The position numbers and the translations under genes are program-made. A stretch of DNA of 64,000 nt from Symploca sp. SIO3C6 (GTDB taxonomy: Bacteria; Cyanobacteriota; Cyanobacteriia; Cyanobacteriales; Coleofasciculaceae), in the NCBI GenBank assembly GCA_010692425.1, contig JAAHHJ010000001.1, positions 248,001 through 312,000 on the forward strand. Reading direction: 5' to 3'. Below are positions 25,990 to 34,672 of this stretch, piece by piece (the stretch's first letter is position 1; the number at the start of each line of letters is the position of its first letter). The notes beneath the pieces were generated by a model. It was given only the letters and a program-made list of their open reading frames with translations, was not told the origin of the DNA and did not search any database.

Positions 25990-27207
25990 TTAACTGGTAA
26001 TGATTTTTTTCCACAAGTCTTGATACTCCGATGAATTAGACAAGGGTTTGAGAAAATCACTCTTATTGAGTTTGTCAGCATCTGGTAGGAGTAGGTGATC
26101 ATTTTGTAGTTCTTTTGGTAGTTGCTCTGTCTCCTTTGGCTTGAAGAGGATTGGTGAAGCAGCATGGCTAAGTCGAGTAATGGCAGTTGCTATCTCTTGT
26201 TGCCAACAAAAATTAATCCACTCCTGGGTTAGAGACTTTTGCTGTAGTTGATCTTCAGAGTTAGGCTCGGCAGCTAAAGATTTTGGTTTCACCCACAAGT
26301 CTGCCCACATAACTGTTCCCGACTCAGGAAAAACTGCCTCAAGGCGATGATCACGTGCAACAATTGGCTCGATATCAGTAGACCAACCGACTGCTACCCA
26401 GGTATCACCTAAAAGCAGGGGTTGTAAATAGTTGTCAGAGCTGTAAAATTTAATTTGTTTATGTAGCGCTTGTAGCTCTGTTTCCAGACCTGGCACTTTA
26501 CTCAAATCGCTATGGTTGTAGGAAAAGCCCAGTTTCTTCAAGGTCAAGCCGATAAATTCTCGCGACTGGTCTAGCATAGAAATGCGCCCGCGCAAGCTTG
26601 GATTCCACAAATCACTCCAATCTTTGGGTAGATCTAAATTTTCGGATTTAAATTTATCGCGGCGATAGGCGATCAGTGTACTCCCCCAACGGTAAGGTGC
26701 CCCCCAGAGTTTAACATACTCACTTACCTCATTTTTTTGATTATTGGGTGTTGCACCCTCTTGATTGATTACGACCAACTTTTGCAATCGCTCTGGCAGA
26801 TGCTGCCAATTTGAGTCCTGTTTGAGACTCAAAGGTTCAATCAGTTCTGCCTCGATTGCTTGTACCAACCAGTAGTCTCCCAAGGTAACAAGGTTAGTTG
26901 GCGCTGTTGTTCTAGTTCCCATGAAAGGCAAAAAATCTAATAACCTTTGCTGCTGGATGTTGGAGTTTTGACCTTCCTGTTTCCAGGTTTCCAGGCGCTC
27001 GAATGTATCTTGTAACTGTTTGGCTACATCAAAATCGAGAGTTGCTCTTTGGTGCAGTTGCTTAAATCTATTTAACAACTGAACAGGGATTGAATCTTGC
27101 AAAAGCAGCACTTTCAAATGTTCCTGTTGTCGGCTACTACAAGAAGACGCCAACTGACTCACAGCTAAGCTAGCGCTACCCAACAGAAAAGACCGTCGCT
27201 TAATCAT
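25990..27207 (-). CDS. Extracellular solute-binding protein (spermidine/putrescine-type)
   Basis: About 405 residues. The N-terminus MIKRRSFLLGSASLAVSQLASSCSS shows a twin-arginine-like RRSFLLG and a possible lipobox ending in Cys. The rest has the two-lobed periplasmic-binding look of PotD-like proteins: LKVLLLQDSIPVQLLNRF, LWGAPYRWGSTLIAYRRDKF, WSDLWNPSLRGRISMLDQSRE, and VAVGWSTDIEPIV. The motif of a pre-formed ABC importer partner is missing: no permease or ATPase gene lies next to it, so it is an orphan binding protein or works with a remote transporter. The ATG at 27207 is preferred to the GTG one codon upstream used by the track. Confidence 0.8.
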   Translation of the reverse strand: MIKRRSFLLGSASLAVSQLASSCSSRQQEHLKVLLLQDSIPVQLLNRFKQLHQRATLDFDVAKQLQDTFERLETWKQEGQNSNIQQQRLLDFLPFMGTRTTAPTNLVTLGDYWLVQAIEAELIEPLSLKQDSNWQHLPERLQKLVVINQEGATPNNQKNEVSEYVKLWGAPYRWGSTLIAYRRDKFKSENLDLPKDWSDLWNPSLRGRISMLDQSREFIGLTLKKLGFSYNHSDLSKVPGLETELQALHKQIKFYSSDNYLQPLLLGDTWVAVGWSTDIEPIVARDHRLEAVFPESGTVMWADLWVKPKSLAAEPNSEDQLQQKSLTQEWINFCWQQEIATAITRLSHAASPILFKPKETEQLPKELQNDHLLLPDADKLNKSDFLKPLSNSSEYQDLWKKIITS

Positions 27208-27476
27208 CACAAGTAGGAATTAGAGGGCACGATAGTAACCCATATGCCAGAATCGAAATATTCAGGGAGGACTACGCTGAACATCAGGAAAAAATCAGGA
27301 GAAAATCAGGAGATTTGATTTAAAACTCAATTTTTACCAATTTAATAGCAAATAATTAGCCAAGATCCTGATCAACCCCTGTTCTCAAATAGTTAAATGA
27401 ATCAGCAATCAACGTTAATTACACTTTAATTTGACTAGCATAACAAAGTAAATCAGTTAAAGTAATCAGGAATCAG

Positions 27477-27857
27477 ATGGATGTAGTTCAAAAGCAAATC
27501 ATTGCTTTAACTCATAAAGTTGATGCGCTCTATCAAATTATCGAGCAGCTTAATAGTCAAATAACTCAGTGTATGTCCCAAATTGGACAAAACTCGCAAT
27601 TGGAATCTGGTAACTTAGCTTCAGCCCCTAACTCTAGAGGGTCTTCCTATCAAAGTCCCAGCCTCCTGAAATCAGTGATGGAACATAAGGACATCCTGGT
27701 TGATGGCACTAATGGATTGAGTTCTTCTTACCAAAACAGCGAGAATACTTTGTCGGCTGATGTTCAAGTGCAACGTCTGACTGCCCAGCTGACGGCAGCT
27801 TACAATCGTATTGCTGCTCTCGAAGAACAATTACTAGCCAGAAGAATTCATTCTTAA
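27477..27857 (+). CDS. Small coiled-coil protein of unknown function
   Basis: 126 residues. The N-terminal ~40 (VVQKQIIALTHKVDALYQIIEQLNSQI) and C-terminal ~30 (VQVQRLTAQLTAAYNRIAALEEQLLA) residues are heptad-like helices, joined by a Ser/Asn-rich linker. No signal peptide or catalytic motif. The ATG follows AGGAATC at reasonable spacing. It is monocistronic and unrecognised. Confidence 0.65.
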   Translation: MDVVQKQIIALTHKVDALYQIIEQLNSQITQCMSQIGQNSQLESGNLASAPNSRGSSYQSPSLLKSVMEHKDILVDGTNGLSSSYQNSENTLSADVQVQRLTAQLTAAYNRIAALEEQLLARRIHS

Positions 27858-28178
27858 GTGCAGTGCCTGAGCAGCTTTGTAGAGTAGTCCCTTCGCTGCC
27901 TAGGGTAGGGCTTGACGCACCACGCTTTGCCCCTAGGTTTAGGTTAAGGTGATTTTGGGCGCTAACATCAATTGTTTAGACTTGAAAGAGCTCTATTGCT
28001 ACTGGAGATTTCGCCATCCTCAATGCTGGTAGTGTGACTTGTCAAGTGATTGCCTTGAAGTACCCACCATTGTGAGTTCTCGCCACGCCCGATAGCGGAG
28101 CATGAGATGCTTCTTTGAGTTATGGGACTATAGCCGTGCGTAATATGTAATATAACGGGAAACTTCTAGCCGGACAAG
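27858..28178. other. Intergenic region, nothing recognised
   Basis: About 320 bp between convergent genes. I see short GC-richer inverted bits but no clear terminator, RNA or ORF. Confidence 0.4.
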
Positions 28179-29363
28179 TTAACTTTGAGAGTATCGAGCT
28201 AACAAGGACTCAATCGCCGCAAGTAATTGAACTTGACTCCAGTCTTGGTAAAGATGAGCAGCAATTGCGCATCCTCCAGCACCAACACCTTCTTTTACAT
28301 ATCCCTGCTCATAAGCCCTGAGTTGAGGATAGCCAGACTTAGCAAAACTTAACTCTGTTGCCAAAAGCGGCACATCACCAACCTCTGTTGCTAATCCGAC
28401 AGTGTCACCAGTAGGATCCTCAGCTACCCAGCGAGTCGTACCCACTACTACTTGTGTAGGCTGCCATTCCAGAGCCGAAGAAAAAGCCCTGTTTGCTTGA
28501 TATTTTGCTGATGTCGCACTTTCCCCATCATCCTCTTCTGCACGCCCCAATGCCTGCGCTAGGGCATAAACCGCCAGCATTTGTGTACCTCCAGCTAGTA
28601 AGACTCCACAGTTGCGACTAGCAGTAATTGTCATCGCTGCTGCCACAATTTGCATTGGGTCTCCTACTGACGCTACTAACTGTAGTGGATTGCATTTTGG
28701 TGGTAAAACTTGGGATTGAGACTGTAAATCCCAAAGACCAGCGCGTTTTAAGCCAAGTTGCACAAGTTCCCACTTTTGGGCATGATTACATTGAGAGTGG
28801 CTACTATTAACCTTACCAACAGCGTCAATGCCCAAACCCGTTAGGACACTTAGAGCTGTTGTCGTCCCTCCCACTACGCACTCGCTGATGAGCAGATAGC
28901 TGCCAGTAGCAATAGCAGCCAGTTTTTGCCCCCACTCTAAGCCTTGTTCAAACAGCTCATAAACTGTGTTGAGAGGTAGAGCTGTACCAGTCGAGAGACA
29001 TAAAGCCGGAGCACCGCCTAATTCAATTGCCGGAACTGTCGGTTGATGAGGTAAACCAGCATTAAACAGATAGACGGGGAGATTAAATGCTTCAACGACT
29101 GCGCGGGAAATTAGTACAGGGGATACTCCCAACTCTAGAGGTGGTAAGGGATATTGAGGTTGTGAGCTTACCCCATTGACTAAAAATTCAGCATCGGCAA
29201 GGGCAGTATATTGACGGGCACTAGGAGTGGCACCGGCGGCAGAGATACCTGGAATCAAACCTGTGGCAGTAAATCCTAAGATGCAAGCGATAACTGGTGG
29301 GCGTTTCTGATACTGCTGCAACCATTGATGTCCCTGCTTTAGGTTAGTATAAACTCGGATCAT
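28179..29363 (-). CDS. UPF0284/TIGR00303-type nicotinate-nucleotide phosphoribosyltransferase (CobT-like)
   Basis: 394 residues from the ATG at 29363; the track start is a TTG three codons earlier. Sequence features: PPVIACILGFTATGLIPGISAAGATPSARQYT near the N-terminus, VNGVSSQPQYPLPPLELGVSPVLIS, LAAIATGSYLLISECVVGGTTTALSVLTGLGIDAVGKVNSSH, and a late VVVGTTRWVAEDPTGDTVGLA. This is the cyanobacterial and archaeal family related to CobT, which attaches 5,6-dimethylbenzimidazole or another base to nicotinate mononucleotide in the lower loop of cobamides. In cyanobacteria the product would serve pseudocobalamin synthesis. No other cobamide gene lies beside it. Confidence 0.8.
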   Translation of the reverse strand: MIRVYTNLKQGHQWLQQYQKRPPVIACILGFTATGLIPGISAAGATPSARQYTALADAEFLVNGVSSQPQYPLPPLELGVSPVLISRAVVEAFNLPVYLFNAGLPHQPTVPAIELGGAPALCLSTGTALPLNTVYELFEQGLEWGQKLAAIATGSYLLISECVVGGTTTALSVLTGLGIDAVGKVNSSHSQCNHAQKWELVQLGLKRAGLWDLQSQSQVLPPKCNPLQLVASVGDPMQIVAAAMTITASRNCGVLLAGGTQMLAVYALAQALGRAEEDDGESATSAKYQANRAFSSALEWQPTQVVVGTTRWVAEDPTGDTVGLATEVGDVPLLATELSFAKSGYPQLRAYEQGYVKEGVGAGGCAIAAHLYQDWSQVQLLAAIESLLARYSQS

Positions 29364-29388
29364 TTTTAACAAATGCTAACAGAGTATT

Positions 29389-29628
29389 TTGATCCTGAAT
29401 GTGACTGTTGATGAAATCTTAAGTGATCCACTCAAATATCTGCGCCAAGTAGAAGCAGGTGAAACTCTTGTCATTGTTTGCTTCAATCAACCGATCGCTG
29501 AACTTAGACCTATTGCCAGTAGTAAGAAATTAAGACCATTTGGTTTGTGTGCAGGCGAATTTAGAACTCCAGATGATTTCGATGCTCCTTTACCTGAAGA
29601 CATTCTCTCTTCCTTCGAGGGCACATGA
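29389..29628 (+). CDS. Phd/YefM-type antitoxin, probably orphan
   Basis: 79 residues (TTG start in the track; a GTG at the VTVDEIL position is an alternative). ILNVTVDEILSDPLKYLRQVEAGETLVIVCFNQPIAELRPI matches the N-terminal fold of Phd/YefM antitoxins, and the acidic C-terminal tail (FDAPLPEDILSSFEG) is the usual toxin-binding part of VapB/Phd-like partners of PIN toxins. The stop overlaps an ATG (ATGA), the typical antitoxin-toxin coupling. The downstream toxin frame is broken after nine codons. Confidence 0.7.
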   Translation: MILNVTVDEILSDPLKYLRQVEAGETLVIVCFNQPIAELRPIASSKKLRPFGLCAGEFRTPDDFDAPLPEDILSSFEGT

Positions 29629-29654
29629 AGATTCTGCTATTTGATGATTCTTGA
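29625..29654 (+). pseudogene. Truncated toxin start (PIN-like) after the antitoxin
   Basis: The ATG overlapping the antitoxin stop opens MKILLFDDS and then hits TGA. The MKxLLD-like start resembles PIN-domain VapC toxins. No continuation of a PIN domain was found in the next 150 bp, so the toxin is deleted rather than merely frameshifted. Confidence 0.35.
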
Positions 29655-29812
29655 AGGTTCCGAGAGAGTGTGAATTAATGATATTGTGACCTTTTCTTCC
29701 TTGAACTCTCTCTCAATAAATGGTGCCAGGTATCGAAATCGCCAAAAGCTCGAAAACTCGTAGAGAAGTTGTTGAAAATTACAACTTGACATTTGCCTGG
29801 AGACGTTAGATA

Positions 29813-32314
29813 TTAAAGGTCACAGCTCTCTGCACGAAAAAACACTTTTTCGTAGTTACTGCTCCTGACCCACCCCAGATCCACATCAGTTACTAAAAGG
29901 TCACTATCGAGCTGGTACCACTTGCGAGGTAGGTAGCCCTCCGATGTCTTCTCCACCGCTCCGTCACCAAATAGTTGGGAGTAATTCAACCACTTACCGA
30001 CCTGTCGCCATCCCACATAATCTACGTATTTTAAATAGGTTTCGTTATCAGATGAATCTATTTTACCACCGAGTTTGAGCCAAATACCCTTCTGGACACT
30101 AAAGCCAAAGCGACTGTCAGAGTATTTTATCCAAAGATCGTCAATGGTTTTGAGGTCTTTGCAGGAGAAATTATTGATAGATTCTGAGTCTAGATATCTT
30201 CGATCTTCTCTATCAGCAATATAGAGCATAACTCTAACTGTTTTCAAATCGGCTTCCCGCCACTTCTGATTTGCCAGTAAGTTGTCAAGTTCCGAAAGAT
30301 AGTGTTGTTTGAGAGAATCCTTGACACTACTCAATAGCTTATCATCCTCACCTGTCGAGAGTAATTCGATAAATTCTCGATGGAAAGCTTCGACGTTTTC
30401 TGCTGATAAAATTTTGCCCTTGATGTCTTGAGCAAACGGACTATATCCCTTCAGAAGTAGGAACGCTTTCCGATAATATTCGATGCTTTCATCAGTCTTT
30501 TTTTCCTGTTTCAATAAATTGCCTTCTGTCTTGAGAGTAAGAATACGAAGTTGGCATTTGACCTTGGCGTTGTCGCATTTTTCTTCCTGGCTATTACTAT
30601 GGGCTTCTGATGGCAACTGTTTTTTACTCTTTTGAAGATATTTTCTGGCTAGTTCCAAGTCTGGTTCAATAAGTTCCTGATAACCAAGAGATATACCGGC
30701 AAATAGCATAGCTAGCTTGAGTTTGGGGTGGGGAACGTTGACAGATTGACCAGCTAGTGAAAATAGATCTTTGGCTTCAGAATGAGAACCTTCATCTTCC
30801 AGTTGTCCAGCTAGTTTAGCTAGTTTTTCAGCATTGTTAAGATATATCTGAGTTTCTGCAACTTTCTGTACTGACCACAGGGCAAATATACTTAAAATTA
30901 CTGCCACCGAGGTAGTAAAAGTTAAGACCATAGTCCCTCGGCGAATCTGCCGTTTGGCTTGACGATTCGCCTCAGTTAATACCAGATTTCTCTTTTCTGC
31001 TGCTTCCCTATCCTTTCTCTCCCTCTCTAATTGAGCCTCTTGTTCCTTTTGAGCTATTTGCTTCTTTCTCTGCTTCTCGTCACTAGCCGCTAAAAACTGT
31101 TTATCCTGATAACTCAAATTCTTCCCTTGAGCCCAGCCTTGAGCATCGAGCAGAGTCTTACCGCGCAACAGTCGAGACTCATCGGAGCAACCAGAAGCCA
31201 GCCAAGCCCTAAACGCTTCCGAATAGGGACGCAAATTAGCTAATTGCTGCTCAATCCAGTAGAGATTAAAAACCTCTTGGTAAATCTGATTGTAAATACT
31301 GAGTTTACCCTCTCGCCTTACCACTAAACCAGATAGCTGTAACTCGCTTTGTTCACTGGTGTTACTAAAGTCAATTTCACCTTGCTGAATGAGCTGCTGA
31401 TATAATTCCAGCAAGTAGCCAGCCTTTTGCTCATCCCTAGTAATTATGCGATCGCGAATTGTCCGTAAATGCTCTGGCTCATCATTAGCTTCCCAACTCT
31501 CAATAATCTGTTCTCTAACTACCTGCTCAACCGAGCGTCGATGTTCCCTCTGAGACTCCAAAACCATCAACTGGCATAACTTCTGCGTCAGAAAGGGTTG
31601 TCCCCCTGTCCAATCTAAGATTTCCTCGATTACAGCCTGGGGATTGCTGAATCTACCCGACAATCCCTTAAGAAGTGGTTCCACTTCCTGTAATCGAAAA
31701 CCAGCCAGAGTAATTGCTTGACCAATATTAAAAGGAGTACGTCTTTTATCCTCAATTAAATTAGATGGTGATGCCACTCCCAACAAACAAAAAGTCAAGC
31801 GATTGTATTGGGGGTTATCAGCACGTTGGTTATAGCAAGCGCGGATAAAAGCAAAAAAATCATCCGTGGGAAACTTGAGACTCAAGACACTATCAATTTC
31901 ATCAATGAAAATGATAATCTGCTCAGTTACCTCAACCAACAGTACCTCTTCAATAAACTTGCGAAATCGCTTAAGAGGCGAAAGTAGTTGGCGTGAGTAC
32001 CACCACTGTTCTAAATCCAGCTCTAAATCAAAGCTATCAATCAGGGTGTCGATTAAACCCACATACCATTGCTCAGACGTAACCTCCTGTACCTCGTCAA
32101 AAGATAAATCAATCGCTGCACAAGCAAAACCCACATCGGTTAGTCGGCGGTGGGTACGCACCCGCAAGCTGGATTTACCTGTTTGTCGAGAATTGAGTAC
32201 ATAGCAAAATTTTCCTGATTTGAGCGCCTCATATAATTGCTCATCAGCTTCCCGCTTCACATAAGTGGTGGCTGATTCTGGAAGACTACCAGAGAAAATG
32301 TACTCACTGACCAT
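29813..32314 (-). CDS. AAA-like ATPase with membrane anchor and helical repeat C-terminus
   Basis: 833 residues. The N-terminal ATPase (about 15-350) is the AAA-like type abundant in cyanobacteria: Walker A VLNSRQTGKSSL, Walker B IIIFIDEIDSVL, then FNIGQAITLAGF and GGQPFLTQKLCQL. A Lys/Glu-rich coiled coil (about 415-455) leads into one transmembrane helix (TMVLTFTTSVAVILSIFALW). The C-terminal ~350 residues contain TPR-like helices (AEKLAKLAGQLEDEGSHSEAKDLFSLAG). It follows the TIR-ATPase gene by 14 bp and is surely co-transcribed. Such pairs resemble STAND/NLR-like signalling or immune switches, with this protein as a membrane-bound partner; its output is unknown. Confidence 0.78.
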   Translation of the reverse strand: MVSEYIFSGSLPESATTYVKREADEQLYEALKSGKFCYVLNSRQTGKSSLRVRTHRRLTDVGFACAAIDLSFDEVQEVTSEQWYVGLIDTLIDSFDLELDLEQWWYSRQLLSPLKRFRKFIEEVLLVEVTEQIIIFIDEIDSVLSLKFPTDDFFAFIRACYNQRADNPQYNRLTFCLLGVASPSNLIEDKRRTPFNIGQAITLAGFRLQEVEPLLKGLSGRFSNPQAVIEEILDWTGGQPFLTQKLCQLMVLESQREHRRSVEQVVREQIIESWEANDEPEHLRTIRDRIITRDEQKAGYLLELYQQLIQQGEIDFSNTSEQSELQLSGLVVRREGKLSIYNQIYQEVFNLYWIEQQLANLRPYSEAFRAWLASGCSDESRLLRGKTLLDAQGWAQGKNLSYQDKQFLAASDEKQRKKQIAQKEQEAQLERERKDREAAEKRNLVLTEANRQAKRQIRRGTMVLTFTTSVAVILSIFALWSVQKVAETQIYLNNAEKLAKLAGQLEDEGSHSEAKDLFSLAGQSVNVPHPKLKLAMLFAGISLGYQELIEPDLELARKYLQKSKKQLPSEAHSNSQEEKCDNAKVKCQLRILTLKTEGNLLKQEKKTDESIEYYRKAFLLLKGYSPFAQDIKGKILSAENVEAFHREFIELLSTGEDDKLLSSVKDSLKQHYLSELDNLLANQKWREADLKTVRVMLYIADREDRRYLDSESINNFSCKDLKTIDDLWIKYSDSRFGFSVQKGIWLKLGGKIDSSDNETYLKYVDYVGWRQVGKWLNYSQLFGDGAVEKTSEGYLPRKWYQLDSDLLVTDVDLGWVRSSNYEKVFFRAESCDL

Positions 32315-32328
32315 GATTGAATTCCTCT

Positions 32329-33813
32329 TCAGAGGGTTGCACCCAGATGAGTTGAGAAATACTGACGATAGAGCTTACAACTGGGAAAGTAATTATCTCC
32401 TGAGAGTTTCACTAACCCCAAACTGTGTAATTTAAAGCCCACCTCTGTATTCAAGGGTACAGGAGCAGGAGCCATAACTACTTTTTTATAGGCAGTTTCC
32501 AGTGGGGGATGATGTTGTAAATTCCATAATTGTTGATGTAAATGGGTTTGGAAAATACCTTCAGAGGTAGGAGCTAACTTCAGAAGTTCCTCTAGGCTTT
32601 GATTTTGAGTACACCAAGCTGAAAAAGCCTGCTGCAATAAATAAGGATGCCCTCCTACTAACTCCATTAGCTCCTGTAACCCTGCCTCACTCAATTTCCC
32701 TTCTAGGGGATAGTGAGTCGCTGCTTGAGCTACCTGTTGTTGAGTAAATTCCGGCAATTCCATCGCCACTCCCACATTAAAAGGGGAGTAATTGGTATCT
32801 AATTTGGGATAAACTTCCGTTGAATGCACTACCACCAAGCGCAATTGCTGCCAAAGAAGACCCACTTTGGTTTCAGCTTTAGCCAGTTCATACCAACCAC
32901 GCAGCAGACTACAAAAATTGTCGAACAGTTCTTCATAGGCAAATAGTCTTTCAAAATTATCGAGGGCAAATACCAGAGGTTTGTTGAGGCTTGGTAACAA
33001 ATATTTTTGCCAATAACGAGTACAGTTTTTGTTCAAACCGAATAACTCTCGCCAATAATTTTCCAGTTTAGCTTCCAGGTCCAGACTCTCTGCCACCTCC
33101 ACACAGATTGACTTTAAAAAGCTTTGATAATCAGCGAGAATAGTTTTTTCCGCCAACCTCAAATCCAACTTTACTGTTTGATAACCCTGTTTTCTTCCAT
33201 AGTTGAGTACCTTCTCTAAGAGTAAAGTTTTACCCATTTTTTGAGGTGCTTTAATCCGTAGTAACGCCCCAGGCTGGGTTATAGTTTGGTAACAGTTTGC
33301 CTCAATGGGGGGACGCTCAATATAAAAACTCGAATTCTGATTCAGGTTTGAAGGCAAAGCTCTTAAGTCTTTAACTGCCGTGCGAATTCCTCTGGCAATA
33401 TCTGCAAATGCCTGATCGCGGTTTGCCCAGTTCGTTACAGGTTCAGCATTCTTAGGTAACGCCTGCAATTTACCAAAGGGTGATCCTTTCCAGTCCACCT
33501 CGCGCACAATGATTGGTATCACCCTGGCTTCTCCTGCCTCATGCCGCTCCATTGCCCGCTTTAACTCAATACCCCAGCAAAAATCAGATGCCAGAAAATC
33601 TGCGCTAATTAACAGTAGAATAACATCGGCTGAGTTTAGACGCTTCTCAATTTCTTGCTTCGACTCATCTCCTGCACTGATATCCCGGTCATACCAGGTT
33701 GAAATCACCTTCTGCCGCTTCAAAATCGCCAGATGCTTTGCTAATTCGTCCCGCAGTTCTTCGTCTTCGTGAGCATAGGAGAAAAATAATTCTATTGATT
33801 TATTTAACATCAT
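32329..33813 (-). CDS. TIR domain-ATPase (NLR/STAND-like) protein
   Basis: About 494 residues from the preferred start. The TIR domain (about 5-145) begins SIELFFSYAHEDEELRDEL, continues VISTWYDRDISAGDE and ADVILLLISADFLASDFCWGIELKRAM; the Glu in the last segment is the NADase catalytic Glu position. A P-loop ATPase follows: IKAPQKMGKTLLLEK, FALDNFERLF, then a helical tail with GGHPYLLQQAF. The track ORF starts at 33915, but its first 34 residues are encoded by the right end of a decayed transposon; the ATG at 33811-33813, preceded by GAAGAAGT, is a better start. Known TIR-STAND proteins sense phage and deplete NAD+. Signalling without NADase activity is the alternative. Confidence 0.8.
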   Translation of the reverse strand: MMLNKSIELFFSYAHEDEELRDELAKHLAILKRQKVISTWYDRDISAGDESKQEIEKRLNSADVILLLISADFLASDFCWGIELKRAMERHEAGEARVIPIIVREVDWKGSPFGKLQALPKNAEPVTNWANRDQAFADIARGIRTAVKDLRALPSNLNQNSSFYIERPPIEANCYQTITQPGALLRIKAPQKMGKTLLLEKVLNYGRKQGYQTVKLDLRLAEKTILADYQSFLKSICVEVAESLDLEAKLENYWRELFGLNKNCTRYWQKYLLPSLNKPLVFALDNFERLFAYEELFDNFCSLLRGWYELAKAETKVGLLWQQLRLVVVHSTEVYPKLDTNYSPFNVGVAMELPEFTQQQVAQAATHYPLEGKLSEAGLQELMELVGGHPYLLQQAFSAWCTQNQSLEELLKLAPTSEGIFQTHLHQQLWNLQHHPPLETAYKKVVMAPAPVPLNTEVGFKLHSLGLVKLSGDNYFPSCKLYRQYFSTHLGATL

Positions 33814-33849
33814 GCTTACTTCTTCAGCTGGCGACGAATCAACATGGGA

Positions 33850-33882
33850 TTGACACTCCCTCGCTAAAAGCGAGGGATTCTT
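33850..33882. mobile_element. Right end of a second, decayed TnpB element
   Basis: Read on the minus strand: AAGAATCCCTCGCTTTTAGC then GAGGGAGTGTCAA, an 8-bp stem with the same GAAT/GTGTCAA flanks as at 24133-24174. It ends only about 36 bp upstream of the TIR gene start. Confidence 0.7.
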
Positions 33883-34186
33883 AGATCGTGGGGATTCCGA
33901 CGAATTTACCCTCACTAAGCATCTTGACCGTATGCCCTACGGCTGCAAGTCCGCGTATCGCGACTACTCTCGCTGCCGCCACGTCTCTATCTGTGGTGTA
34001 GCCACAATTACTGCATGAGTGGATGCGCTCAGCTAAAGTTTTCTTCCCCGTTTCTGTTAAACAATTGGGACAGATTTGAGAAGTCTTTCTGGCGTCTACC
34101 TTTTGGAAAAACACACCGCGCTTTAAACAACACTGGGAGAGTATTTGTAGAAACTGACCCCAACCAGCATCTAAGCACTGACTGGC
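33881..34186 (-). pseudogene. tnpB: C-terminal remnant of TnpB (OrfB)
   Basis: The minus-strand frame encodes DAGWGQFLQILSQCC, then FFQKVDARKTSQICPNC...CSNCGYTTDRDVAAARV: the last helix, the zinc ribbon and the RuvC-III Asp of TnpB. Upstream the frame meets a stop inside the hairpin at 34184-34223, and the N-terminal three quarters of the gene are missing. The element has been cut down to its 3' end. Confidence 0.8.
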
Positions 34187-34223
34187 AATTCATCCCATCG
34201 CTAAAAGCGAGGGATGAATTGCC
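34184..34223. repeat. Strong hairpin at the breakpoint of the TnpB remnant
   Basis: GGCAATTCATCCC pairs with GGGATGAATTGCC, extended by TCGCT/AGCGA around an AAA loop, with one bulged A. It joins the TnpB fragment to the RHH fragment and shares TCGCTAAAAGCGAGGG with the right end at 33858-33876. Confidence 0.65.
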
Positions 34224-34235
34224 GGAGTAGATAAA

Positions 34236-34361
34236 CTAGCGAATTACCTGCCGCTTGGTTTCTTGGCGCTCCAAGCAGTACTCTTCCAATGCCTGATACT
34301 CGCTCAACGGTAGTTCCACCAACAGTTGTTTGAGCGGCTCAGTCGATACTTTCCTCGGCAT
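34236..34361 (-). pseudogene. Ribbon-helix-helix protein fragment
   Basis: A 41-residue frame starting MPRKVSTEPLKQLLVELPLS and ending ETKRQVIR, the first strand and helix of a CopG-like ribbon-helix-helix protein. It stops where the hairpin/TnpB remnant begins, so the C-terminal helix is lost. It is too short for the ORF track. Such proteins occur as antitoxins and as accessory genes near TnpB elements. Confidence 0.5.
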
Positions 34362-34601
34362 CCTTTACCTATGGAGTCTATATACATGACTCAAGCTAGC
34401 ATCGCAATTTGCTATATGCAAATCAAAGAAAAATATCTCACCTCTGCTTGAGAGATAGAACTTTGAGCTGATGTACTCTAGATGGTGATGCGATTAACTA
34501 GAGCCAGTGCCAAAGGCAATCGCACCAGCATAAAGTGCTATTTTCGCTATCGTATGCAACGAGAACACCTAAACCTATTAGAAACACAACCTAATATTCT
34601 T

Positions 34602-34672
34602 TCTCCCCATCTCCCCATCCCCCCATCTCCCCATCTCCCCCTCTCCCCATCTCCCCATCTCCCCATCTCTTC
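34602..34672. repeat. Polypyrimidine tract (CTCCCCAT units)
   Basis: Nine or so CTCCCCAT/CCCCATC units in a row, ending at the stop codon of the DUF2232 gene. The same motif occurs at 4873-4922. Confidence 0.75.
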
